Shown here piece by piece: positions 16,901 to 22,358 of a DNA stretch of 25,268 nt (its first letter is position 1; each line of letters begins with the position of its first letter). The stretch covers positions 1-25,268 of the forward strand of contig JBCBSS010000120.1 of the NCBI GenBank assembly GCA_039819065.1. Reading direction: 5' to 3'. The DNA is from JBCBSS01 sp039819065. GTDB taxonomy: Bacteria > Bacteroidota > Bacteroidia > Cytophagales > Cyclobacteriaceae. A program made the translations under genes and the position numbers. Below the pieces are notes generated by a model. The model worked only from the letters and a program-made list of their open reading frames with translations, was not told the DNA's origin and searched no databases.

Positions 16901-19011
16901 GAGCTACCTGAGCCATTGATCGCTTCGATCTTGTAGAAGTAGGTGGTATTGGGGGCAAGTTCTATATCACTGTATGTAGTCGTATTGGCTTCTATGTTTG
17001 CTGCCAGTACTGTGAAACCTGTTCCTGATGTCGTAGAACGTGATATCGTGTAACTGGTCTCTGTGGCCACATCATCCCAGCTTAAGTCGATCTGGTCTAT
17101 TCCTGCTGTCGTAGCAGTAAAGTTGGCCGGTATCGATGGTACTGGAATGGCATCTGTAGTGGCACTCACTTCTACCGTTTGGCCTGAACTACCTGATCCG
17201 TTGATCGCTTCTATTTTGTAGAAGTAGGTAGTATTGGCGGTCAGTTCTATATCACTATAGGCAGTAGTGTTGATTTCTATGTTTGCTGCCAATACTGTGA
17301 AACCTGTGCCTGACGTCGTAGAGCGCGATATGGTATAACTCGTCTCTGTGGCTACATCATCCCAGGTCAGGTTGATTCGGTCTGTGCCGGCTGCTGTGGC
17401 AGTTAGATTGGTTGGAACGGCTGGTACTGGAATGGCATCTGTAGTAGCACTCACTTCTGCTGTTTGACCTGAGCTTCCCGATCCATTGATCGCTTCTATT
17501 TTGTAGAAGTATGTAGTGTTAGGGGTCAGCTCTATATCACTATAGGTAGTGGTATTGGCTGCTATGTTTGCTGCCAGTACTGTAAAACCTGTGCCTGAGG
17601 TCGTTGAGCGTGATATGGTATAGCTCGTCTCTGTGGCTACATCATCCCAGGCCAGATCAATTCGGTCTGTTCCTGCTGCCGTGGCGGCAAGGTTTGTAGG
17701 TGGAGTAGGTACTGTTGGTACTGAGCCTGGGTTATCAACACACAGGGTAAAGGTTCCTCTATGCCCTTGATTAACTCCGTTATCCATATTGATATAATAG
17801 CGTTGGCCTGCTGTAAGAGAGTTATATACTAAACTCACGTCCACAGTCTGACCAGCATCTTTAACGCTAGCCAGTTCGGTCATTGATTCATCATGAAGGG
17901 CTACCTTGGGGTAGAATATATTACCTTCTGTTGATCCGGTCTTTACATCTATAGTGACATCTGCACTTCCAGCTATGAAGGTGAACCACACATTGGCATT
18001 AGGGCCATTGGTCCAGGTTGATGGCCTATTTCCATCCGGGGTAGCGATGAGCGTAGTAAATTCTGCCGGGTCTGAACAGTAGCTATTAGTGTTGGTCAGC
18101 TCGATCGCTCCTGCAGGGTAATCATAGCTGGCTTCTGTATCAATACACAAAGTGAAACTTCCGCGGTGTCCGGCATTGGGGCCGTTATCAACGTTTATGT
18201 AATACCAATCGCCGATAGTTAATCCGGTATGGCTTAAACCTATATCAACTGAATTACCGTCATCCCCTACATTGGCCAATACTTGCATGTTGTTGTCATG
18301 TAGTGCCAGACGGGGGAATTTCATATTACCTTCTGCTCCTGAAACATTGAGGTTGAGCGCTACTTCTGAAGTAGTAGCCTGAAACTTAAACCAAACATTG
18401 GCATTGGGGCCATTGGCCCAGTAAGAAGGTTTTGATCCATCAGCAGTCCCTATTCTGGTATTATAACCGGCTAAAGCCGAGCAGTTATCATTACTGTGGG
18501 TTAGAGTGACTGCTCCGGCAGGAAAGTCTTGAGAAACGGCATCATCAACGCAGAGGGTAAATGTTCCGGAGTGGCCTCCATTGGGACCATTGGAGACATT
18601 GATATAGTAGACGTCTCCAATTGTTAGTGTATTTACACTCATCCCTACTGCATTAGTAGAACCTGCATTGGCTACGCTTTGTATTTCTGCTTTGCTAGCA
18701 TCGTGAAGTGCGATCCTGGGATAGTTCATACTACCCACTTCTACCTTAATACTTACTTCTGTAGTAGTGGCGGTGAATTTGTACCAAACATTGGTAAAAG
18801 GTCCACCCGTCCAGTTGCTCGGTAATGCCTCGTCTGGTGTGGCACCCGAAGTCGTGAAACCATTTGGAACTGAACAAAAATTATCAATACTGGTTAGCTC
18901 CGTAGCATCCGCAAAATTGTCATTCGTCTGGGCCTTAGCGAAACCTGCTGTCAGTAGCAGCACCAGACTTAGAACGGTTACGTATCTTAAGGTCATAATC
19001 TTAGATGTCAT
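7957..19011 (-). CDS. Gene C: giant multi-domain surface protein with Rhs core and C-terminal variable domain
   Basis: This 3684-residue exported protein has a signal peptide at 1-27 (AKA before Q28). Approximate domains: three WFKF repeats 28-426; four near-identical FN3 430-812; sandwich-like 813-985; FN3 988-1090; sandwich-like 1094-1269; FN3 1270-1364; fourth WFKF repeat 1364-1499; FN3 1500-1584; MopE-type motif 1586-1627; sandwich-like 1631-1804; two FN3 1805-1997; MopE-type 1997-2039; sandwich-like 2043-2218; FN3 2219-2316; LRR 2317-2536; Ig-like 2537-2655; YD/Rhs section 2655-3165; laminin-G-like 3184-3398; Rhs core 3419-3483; C-terminal variable domain 3484-3684. It begins 11 bp after gene B, without a clear Shine-Dalgarno sequence; M6 is an alternative start. 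Its Rhs part begins where that of B ends. Rhs/teneurin/TcC proteins enclose and release C-terminal effectors, which is the inferred role. No type IX C-terminal signal is seen. An unlinked role as an adhesin is possible. Confidence 0.93.
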   Translation of the reverse strand: MTSKIMTLRYVTVLSLVLLLTAGFAKAQTNDNFADATELTSIDNFCSVPNGFTTSGATPDEALPSNWTGGPFTNVWYKFTATTTEVSIKVEVGSMNYPRIALHDASKAEIQSVANAGSTNAVGMSVNTLTIGDVYYINVSNGPNGGHSGTFTLCVDDAVSQDFPAGAVTLTHSNDNCSALAGYNTRIGTADGSKPSYWANGPNANVWFKFQATTSEVALNLNVSGAEGNMKFPRLALHDNNMQVLANVGDDGNSVDIGLSHTGLTIGDWYYINVDNGPNAGHRGSFTLCIDTEASYDYPAGAIELTNTNSYCSDPAEFTTLIATPDGNRPSTWTNGPNANVWFTFIAGSADVTIDVKTGSTEGNIFYPKVALHDESMTELASVKDAGQTVDVSLVYNSLTAGQRYYINMDNGVNQGHRGTFTLCVDNPGSVPTVPTPPTNLAATAAGTDRIDLAWDDVATETSYTISRSTTSGTGFTVLAANIAANTTTYSDIELTPNTTYFYKIEAINGSGSSGQTAEVSATTDAIPVPAVPTNLTATAAGTDRINLTWDDVATETSYTISRSTTSGTGFTVLAANIEINTTAYSDIELTANTTYFYKIEAINGSGSSGQTVEVSATTDAIPVPSIPANFTATTAGIDQIDLSWDDVATETSYTISRSTTSGTGFTVLAANIEANTTTYSDIELAPNTTYFYKIEAINGSGSSGQTVEASATTGHTVVPSIPTNLTATAAGTDRITLNWDDVATDEGYTISRSTTSGTGFTVLASNIEINSTTYTDQELTANTTYFYKIEAINAAGSSGQTAEVSATTDDVTPPPTSTSGIYVNFTKTGFGTSSDWNHFASNGNNGMSMANLADDQGTATGIDITLTTNWNGTKETGGMTTGIYPQDVTESYIWTDRGNEKMQLSNLDVSKQYNFTFFSSRDHTGNRTAAFVIGSTTVELNASGNTNNTVSIDNISPNADGTIEISVNLPSGSSIAYLNAMIVETVGSTGPTAPNAPSALVATTTSSDEITLTWTDNSDNETGFEIERSIGSNSNYELIHTTASDATTYADTGLSPETYYYRVRAVDVTNSLFSDHTTESSATIEDTDPGPGQERTFLIDLGNSTSLTSGNWNNMGGPQRAGNIVTDLIDAQGGNSTIAFEVVSDASNGYGNGFNSNGPTNALGYPSTANSDSYFSHGAGGTYKLTGLDNTKTYTLTIFGSRNATSAGRVGTYTINGVTQTLDGQNNTTNTISFADIQPDTNNEIILDFGVEAGSNFGYMNVLEVVEKSSAQINAPSGLRAVMTLGRVELSWTDNSNNETGFEIRRSTSANDISIPFITIGADITQFMDIAVEPSTTYYYQVRATDGQNESDYTNEVSVTTDAATYDDIAGAITLVHGSNLCSVADAYTTMGMSGDGLATSCNGQSPNSNVWFKFQATTNEVTIDLSSSGASGSLSKANLTLWDSDFTEISCNKAADGNVRTTNNALTTGAWYYISVDNYETDQAFKGTFSICVDDVALITADASNGTSVVLSWVDQWTDESGFEIRRSASGGTPTLVGTVPQNSTSFIDDNEVFENGNYQYEIKAVATANPISEVVVGVTTVSFDNDGDGFSEAGGDCNDSDPNINPGAVDIPGDGIDQDCNGLDAALSESREIWININSRVSNETVWNNLTAGHDAMGSISPLFETAFDTRISMEMLTAWDASPNQGMARGANHPELHRSHFRVSTDIEEIRFTGLDVTKTYTFKMLSSFDNVLHGTGVETSNTIFEINGQTVTADFVNNLDLYVELTNVVPNASGEVLLLVRKGDNDDYGYLNAIRIEYYITAPETPTGLTVNLTDGLYIDLSWDNMRYAENYEVWRSTTSGSGFEMVTDTQAGVTTYDEGGAMDFSTTYYYMVKATNAVGASAFTEEVSVTTDPLPPTAPVTPANFMADGSLGSEVTLTWIDLSDNEEGFEVYRSIADADNFTRLVTTDENATSFVDFTALENTRYDYQIRAKGPAGLFSGYTSTDVLTASIDNDGDGYNEVDGDCNDADPTIRPGTFDIPNDGIDQDCNGADANADSRTVLININASGSTNQAAPWNNLSTRHDEFGEIEMLLDDQGQSTGIKMSMLTTWDARSNNEGVVPGLFPDNVMRSFFRVRDGEAEVEFSGLNPGLTYNFRFMSSYDNNKGTQLGTSNTVFESNGESVEANFENNPNQLVQLSSVQPLTDGKIIIKVSNGPNGNFGYLNAIEMSYTEGPPASPPNFIAVANGTDQIDLSWIEVDNATSYEIERSLSSSVARGYRLVHSALPEEISWSDLNLNGGRYYYRIRAVNLAGSSDWAYISPSYIETEPLDVPDQLEIQALRDIYENLGGVNWTNNSGWPSDDASWDAITSISQVSGWHGVSTKDGNISRLQLHGINVKGNVPPAIGELKALNYVRIAIEEGVDREITDAICQLKQVRHFQLNIFSGASVQIPDVLWSLTDLTTLVLGGVGFTGEVSEDIGNLKDLETLILSNSRFSGPLPESLTILPNLTFAALQFNDFNYLPNLKERAPSLSLFVSHNMLTFSSMEQNLNGPTSQPNSHDFQDLSIGIMKSPDRVIKVSPTADNALVENDRGGGEHTNYQWQELDQNGEWQDIVGKNDINLGLGSIDDTFVGRKYRCEMTNNWIINMTLYSSIFEVEKINDPVRADYQAAGLYDGTITSMQWRTDRPEGVIETDFEDDGWGTYLFDYDEKYQITEALWGERTVSGVGVANNKYRLNNLTYDPNGNIQSLRRYDGKGDQKHDFAYDYNARDPLATKNNQLEGIAGHASYHYNKIGQLDFEDVEEGEDKYVEYDVSGKVVAIYSQATFNESTGTYDFDDDFKEISYAYDDRGFRLCKRVEDTKKETWYLRDASGNLLSIYERQGDDQGQVGVKTEIPIYGSGKIGVYYPQQDGTTAYELTDHLGNVRAVVKRQVTAFAATMEDTGEEKISNPRVEEMQYFENLFETAVDDAAHNHTPFTDASYSSYLYWGGTQTTPTQEIGPSIGLKVSASDKFNPRVWAQYEDNAASYNRDMALATIIGQLSSTFSTVLTAEGLPLANDMIADAFTGIVLSGPDAGNTVPHAYLNYALFDDDFELVEARAKRVTTDAIYVTASPDHEEIGYDQDIKIEQDGYLFVWVSNESQDTRVWFDDLTVNLTRGIVTQSTDYYPFGSVARRYNTPNSYFEPITPVDTENSGSRLADNIIARYEFNSWQGDLNDLSGTNAPITANGGSSDDDINGNRYDAYELDGIDDYLTIADASHFDFGSQDFAVSFWVKKRESSVSFSNLGGVGKWNSGGAPGTNEWNLSIGNENSDTPNFAIESGNDKYVITSTQPLTVGQWNHVLGQRKDGMLHLYVDGVSQGSLEVGDVTINDVGLPVYVGRLASGHYSNAVFDDVLIFNRALTSGEINGLAAKNPIEAIDLTSEAQNQITFGQYYRYGFQGEFSEEDGETEWNSFEARMYDPVVGRWLSVDPLRVGFSPFVGFANNPLTFVDEGGREPILPQIYTLNGLLNLFRRNGVNSIDDAKALFAGNSHTSKDSNNPRLNFNAFIYTKAAGWLDMKHFFAAAGAAELGVPVDLVLFRGENVEKGQLKANHGSAYSYEDLQSNLQGALFGDNIDGDFIEEFTRFMNHLGHGTLEDAPNKDQIPEHARRRYGQVPTNFSYIPMYAIWEVLVPEENYIPEQDATRVAPPPGFFVPKK
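7960..8562 (-). other. C-terminal variable (putative effector) domain of gene C
   Basis: The 201 residues after the Rhs core (3484-3684) have no cysteine and are not assigned to a known toxin family. Notable motifs are GWLDMKHFFAAAGAAELG, HGSAYSYEDLQSNLQGALFG, EEFTRFMNHLGHG and a Pro-rich tail (VAPPPGFFVPKK). W-x-D-x-x-H and E-D-L-x-S-N are the best candidate functional residues. Its position is that of polymorphic toxin domains. Whether it is an enzyme, toxin or binding domain is open. Confidence 0.6.
8563..8757 (-). other. Rhs repeat-associated core of gene C
   Basis: Residues about 3419-3483 read YRYGFQGE, then FEARMYDPVVGRWLSVDPL, FSPFVGFANNPLTFVDEGG. This is the Rhs-associated core that closes the shell. 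The usual DPDG/DPxG end, where TcC and Rhs proteins self-cleave, is DEGG here, so the first Asp is kept but Pro is lost. Confidence 0.92.
8820..9460 (-). other. Laminin-G-like domain inserted before the Rhs core of gene C
   Basis: Residues about 3184-3398 show ARYEFNSWQGDLNDLSG, LDGIDDYLTI, FDFGSQDFAVSFWVKK, VGQWNHVLGQRKDGMLHLYV, DGVSQGS and FDDVLIFNRALTSGEI. This is the classic concanavalin/LamG-3 pattern for carbohydrate or protein binding. It lies between DYYPFG and YRYGFQGEFSE, which are normally close together. Confidence 0.88.
9515..11055 (-). other. Final YD/Rhs shell section in gene C
   Basis: Residues about 2655-3165 begin at LYDGTITSMQWRTDRP and contain YD-like units (YDEKYQITEALWGE, YDPNGNIQSLRRYDGKG, YNKIGQLDFEDVEEG), DHLGNVRAVVKR (about 2905-2916), an inserted beta-rich segment and DYYPFG (about 3151). 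In most Bacteroidota Rhs proteins this follows directly on the part that here ends gene B. Confidence 0.85.
11405..12064 (-). other. Leucine-rich-repeat block in gene C
   Basis: Residues about 2317-2536 start with an LRR cap (ALRDIYENLGGVNWTNNSGW), followed by LRRs such as LTTLVLGGVGFTGEV, IGNLKDLETLILSNSRFSGP and LPNLTFAALQFNDF. This plant-type LRR style is common in Bacteroidota. It probably binds protein or sugar and lies just before the Ig-like and Rhs parts. Confidence 0.8.
12895..13023 (-). other. MopE-type calcium/metal motif 2 in gene C
   Basis: The residues DNDGDGYNEVDGDCNDADP are followed by GIDQDCNG. This is the same motif as at 14131-14256 and again lies between an FN3 and a sandwich-like domain, so the FN3-motif-sandwich block is present twice. 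Confidence 0.8.
14131..14256 (-). other. MopE-type DxDGDG calcium/metal motif 1 in gene C
   Basis: The residues DNDGDGFSEAGGDCNDSDP are followed by GIDQDCNG. This is the conserved motif of the putative metal-binding MopE family, with two cysteines and repeated Asp as in calcium-binding loops. It joins an FN3 domain to a sandwich-like domain. Confidence 0.8.
14515..14920 (-). other. Fourth WFKF (PPC-like) domain, inside the FN3 region of gene C
   Basis: Residues about 1364-1499 include DDIAGAITLVHGSNLCS, NSNVWFKFQATTNEV, ALTTGAWYYISVDN and KGTFSICVDD. They match the three N-terminal repeats, but the segment is displaced by about 940 residues and carries two extra cysteines (ATSCNG, EISCNK). 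Confidence 0.75.
16576..17724 (-). repeat. Four near-identical tandem FN3 domains in gene C
   Basis: Residues about 430-812 are four copies of about 94 residues sharing WDDVATETSYTISRSTTSG, TGFTVLAANI and TTYFYKIEAINGSGSSGQT. At DNA level the roughly 285-bp units are also very alike, with scattered silent changes. This indicates recent duplication or gene conversion. The copies should form a stiff extracellular stalk. Confidence 0.9.
17734..18930 (-). repeat. Three tandem WFKF (PPC-like) extracellular domains in gene C
   Basis: Residues about 28-158, 159-291 and 292-426 of C are three repeats of about 133 residues. Each has PAGAV/IxLT or a related start, GPNANVWFKF (or NVWYKF/NVWFTF), a YP/FPxxALHD strand, a YYINV/M strand with NG, and GTFTLCVD at the end. 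They resemble pre-peptidase C-terminal-like beta-sandwiches common in Bacteroidota surface proteins. A fourth copy is at 14515-14920. Confidence 0.8.
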
Positions 19012-19022
19012 GTTGTGATTGG

Positions 19023-22000
19023 TTATTGGTCTGATGGTCGTTGATTGAGAAGGTTTTGCAGTTGCTCATTGTAAAGTGGTTTTTCAGCACTATACTGCTT
19101 GAGCACAGATTCTTGCTGTCCCTCAGTGACTGGTCTGAAAAGTTCGAACATGGCCGCAATCTGAATTGACTGAGAACCTTCACCGGTTAGGCCATGAAAA
19201 TCCATTGGGTCAGGACGGTTGTCAAGAGCAGAAATATCGAAGAGGCCATTCATATTGTTTTCATAATAATTCAGGATCATACCAAAAGCATCCTTCTTGA
19301 AACCATTGCCATTACCGTCATTACCAGGATCTTCGCTGGTATCAGGGTGGTTAATTGACTTCAACCACCCTTGAATATTATATTTGAAATCAATCCCTTG
19401 AAGATCACCGGCTAGCTCAATACGTTTAAGTGGACCATGTAAATAATAGCTGTACTTGGCTTGGAGGTTGGCCGCAGCAATATCTCCATCCAAACTGGTC
19501 CACGCTCGGCTTAACCTTTTATCTGCATCATATTGATAGTGATGGTAAAATTGATCACGAGGATTCCCAGCTCCATCATAAGAATGGTAGGCTACTTGAA
19601 GCACATTACCTAAGAAATCATATTGGTATTCAACCACAAATGTCAATGGAAAATTGACAGGCTTTTGGGCCATCCAAACAACTCTACCTTCCTCGTCATA
19701 GCTGTACCAGGTCCTAATATCTTTATTTTCTGTCCAACTCACAGTACCCGTTACAAAGTCCTGTTGATATATGTCACCTAAGCCAGTGGCCAGATCGAAC
19801 TCCAAATTCACTTCTTCATCGTAATGGGTTCTTATCCAATCATTCTTTTCAGTTTCATCATCCCAAGTATTCAAACCAATATTCTCCAGAGCATCGATCA
19901 ACTCAGATGAAGAAAGTAACAGGCCAGTATACTCTCCAGATTCAACGGGCCTGCCTAAATTATCATAATCAGTGTAAGAAAATCGGCCTTTTGCTCTTTG
20001 TTGCTCATTCTCAGAAAATCTTATTGATCCATCCTTTCTATAAAGGTATTCGGTGGTACCCGCATCAGGTTCTCGTGTTGATAACAACCAGCCTTGGTGA
20101 TTGTAATAGTTATAAGTGGCAAAAGGTAGGTCATTCGGATCAAAATCATTTATACCATTTGGACTATTAAGAACTTGTTGAACACCATTCGGAGCAACAG
20201 ACATGATTAACCTACCCGCATCATCATAGAAATTGTAAGCAATATCACCAAACTTCAAAGTATATTCCACCTCTCTACCTGGTTCGCAAATTGTTCCAAA
20301 CCCAGGCTTCGGTTTTAGTACATAAAAGCCGCGATCTAAATCAATGTTGGCGAAATTGCCAGAAGTTATGTTGGTTTCATTACTTCTGATATTGTCAAGC
20401 CCTATGAATTCACAAGATGAAAAATTGAAGTTAAGTGATGTTTCATCATTAAGAACATAAAAATACTTTGATTCACTTTCGAATGATCGCAACTGCTTGG
20501 CTATAGTTAAATCGCTCCCTGCTCTTGCTATCATTAGAATATTTTCATTCTTGTCTAAGAATGAAATCTCTATCCTTCCATTAGGGTCCGAAGAAACTTG
20601 CTGAATGGCTTCACCTATCAAACTTGATTGTGCATTAGGTATGATTTTATTTCTCCACTCAACATAGTTATCCAGTTCTGTAGTTACACCTAATGACAAA
20701 GTATATGTTTCTTTACCCGAACCATTCGTTACTCCTTCTCCTGGGCCGGTTGATCTCTTTAAGTCTCCAGTTCCATCGTCATAATATTCCATTCTTGTAT
20801 AGGGGAAGCCAGAATCAGGCACATCCTTATCGGTGTTATTATTACTGTAATACCAACCTAAGGTTCCGGGAATTGAGGATTCAACAGGTAGAGGATTATT
20901 TCTGTTAGCATCGGTATCAAAATGTAAATAGGAATATTGATTTCCGGAATTAGCCTCAGTTACGAAATTAGCCTTGTAGCGAAAATCGACGTCATTAGTT
21001 GGAGCCGGTGATGTATTAATCACCTCTCGTTCAAATCGGTCCCTGATTGGCTGTGAAGCCAAAACTGTCGATTCTGTTAGGTTTTTTGTTTGACTTTGTA
21101 ATATTTGCCCTTCATCATCATAGTACGTTTTACTTGCACCGACCAAATTATGGTACTCATCATAAGTACGAACCTCAATACGGTTATAAAATTCGTCTCT
21201 ACCGATCAAACCTGCTTGTTCAACATTTACCTCGAGGTAAGCACCCCAGTTACCGGTTTCATTATCCCTTCCCCTTAAGTAATAAATACCCGGTAGCGTA
21301 ATTTCTGTGTCAGAAAGGTAAGGCTTGCTCGTATCTTCCAAATCGTCCAATGACACCCAATAATAAGTTGCGTGTTGCTGAATAAATACAAGATGGGTAT
21401 TGGTCATTAAAATTTCCACAGAGCTAAACTTTTGCACCTGATCAATTTCAGGAACTGGAGGTGTGGTATTCAAATCAGTAATCAATAGTGTGCGGCCTGT
21501 TGACTTTAAAGTCCAACAACTACCACTAGAGTAATAGGCTTGAATTTCGTAGATATCTCCGGGAGAACTAAAATCAATATTAGCCAAGCTCTGATTGTTA
21601 TCTTGATTAGTTCCATTGACCTGCCAGTAATAAGTCAATGCATTAATTCTGTTGTCAATTGTAGCGCCCAAGTTAGACAGACGATATCTGGTCTTATTAA
21701 TTGAGAAGGTCGGGTTGGGTGTATGACTTGGTAGGTAATTGACGCTGACTGCAGCGTATCCAGAGGGATCAAAACCTTCTTTAGTAGCACGTACTTCATA
21801 GCCTGTAACACCGGAACCTACTGTTACATCAATACTGGCTCCAGTACCAACAGATGAATTATCAGAAGTCCTTCTCCATTCATAAACTGCATTTGCGTCT
21901 GGGTTTTCCACCTCTAATGTCACTGAAGGTGAACAAGTCAAAATGTTAGCATTGTCAACTTCTGGCGTTGGTAGACTAACAGAGATCGGAACCACTTTGG

Positions 22001-22346
22001 AGTCAGAACATACGCAATTTGGTGTTGAGTTGGTAGCACCTAGGGGTGTGGGATTAATAATCAATGGATTGTCTCCATCATCTCCATCACCTGAACCTGA
22101 GGTTGCTTCTATATATATGTCATAATCTCCTGGGCCGGTGAAGGTATAACTGAAGGAATTACCCGATGAGCTTCCTGAATCATTATTAATCAACCAGCTA
22201 ACACCTTGTGCATTACACTGAGTTGAATTAAGGCTTATTCTATAAGTAAGGCCAGAGACCTTAGTAACATTAATATTGCAAGAGTGTTGACCAACAGTAT
22301 ATTCAGAAACGGTAATCAAACAGAATATAAGAAATATGTTTTTCAT
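19023..22346 (-). CDS. Gene B: exported YD-repeat protein, middle section of a split Rhs shell
   Basis: The 1107-residue protein has a Sec signal peptide (1-19, before HSC). Residues about 20-385 are Ig/PKD-like beta domains (FSYTFTGPGDYDIYIEAT, ITLPGIYYLRGRDNETGNWG). From about 390 the Bacteroidota Rhs pattern starts: SKTYYDDEGQILQSQTKN, RDRFEREVINTSPAP, GTLGWYYSNNNTDKDVP, then YD units such as YYNHQGWLLSTREPD, YTDYDNLGRPVESGEYTG and YQYDFLGNVLQVAYHSYDG. It ends near NIQGWLKSINHPDTSE and DAFGMILNYYENN, with a tail of about 65 residues. There is no Rhs core and no effector domain; the next Rhs segment is in gene C. It starts 12 bp after A and ends 11 bp before C, so co-transcription is very likely. 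Inferred role: one shell subunit that must meet A and C in the envelope or outside the cell. Confidence 0.9.
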   Translation of the reverse strand: MKNIFLIFCLITVSEYTVGQHSCNINVTKVSGLTYRISLNSTQCNAQGVSWLINNDSGSSSGNSFSYTFTGPGDYDIYIEATSGSGDGDDGDNPLIINPTPLGATNSTPNCVCSDSKVVPISVSLPTPEVDNANILTCSPSVTLEVENPDANAVYEWRRTSDNSSVGTGASIDVTVGSGVTGYEVRATKEGFDPSGYAAVSVNYLPSHTPNPTFSINKTRYRLSNLGATIDNRINALTYYWQVNGTNQDNNQSLANIDFSSPGDIYEIQAYYSSGSCWTLKSTGRTLLITDLNTTPPVPEIDQVQKFSSVEILMTNTHLVFIQQHATYYWVSLDDLEDTSKPYLSDTEITLPGIYYLRGRDNETGNWGAYLEVNVEQAGLIGRDEFYNRIEVRTYDEYHNLVGASKTYYDDEGQILQSQTKNLTESTVLASQPIRDRFEREVINTSPAPTNDVDFRYKANFVTEANSGNQYSYLHFDTDANRNNPLPVESSIPGTLGWYYSNNNTDKDVPDSGFPYTRMEYYDDGTGDLKRSTGPGEGVTNGSGKETYTLSLGVTTELDNYVEWRNKIIPNAQSSLIGEAIQQVSSDPNGRIEISFLDKNENILMIARAGSDLTIAKQLRSFESESKYFYVLNDETSLNFNFSSCEFIGLDNIRSNETNITSGNFANIDLDRGFYVLKPKPGFGTICEPGREVEYTLKFGDIAYNFYDDAGRLIMSVAPNGVQQVLNSPNGINDFDPNDLPFATYNYYNHQGWLLSTREPDAGTTEYLYRKDGSIRFSENEQQRAKGRFSYTDYDNLGRPVESGEYTGLLLSSSELIDALENIGLNTWDDETEKNDWIRTHYDEEVNLEFDLATGLGDIYQQDFVTGTVSWTENKDIRTWYSYDEEGRVVWMAQKPVNFPLTFVVEYQYDFLGNVLQVAYHSYDGAGNPRDQFYHHYQYDADKRLSRAWTSLDGDIAAANLQAKYSYYLHGPLKRIELAGDLQGIDFKYNIQGWLKSINHPDTSEDPGNDGNGNGFKKDAFGMILNYYENNMNGLFDISALDNRPDPMDFHGLTGEGSQSIQIAAMFELFRPVTEGQQESVLKQYSAEKPLYNEQLQNLLNQRPSDQ

Positions 22347-22358
22347 TGTAATCAGATT

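Noticed and set aside
16576..17724. Regular repeats of about 285 bp considered as a CRISPR-like or satellite array
   Set aside because: They are in frame and encode four FN3 domains; unit size and content do not fit CRISPR.
19012..19022. Possibility that B and C are one gene broken by a frameshift or sequencing error
   Set aside because: B has its own 65-residue tail and stop, C starts with a full signal peptide, and about 2650 unrelated residues separate the two Rhs parts. A single indel cannot explain this.
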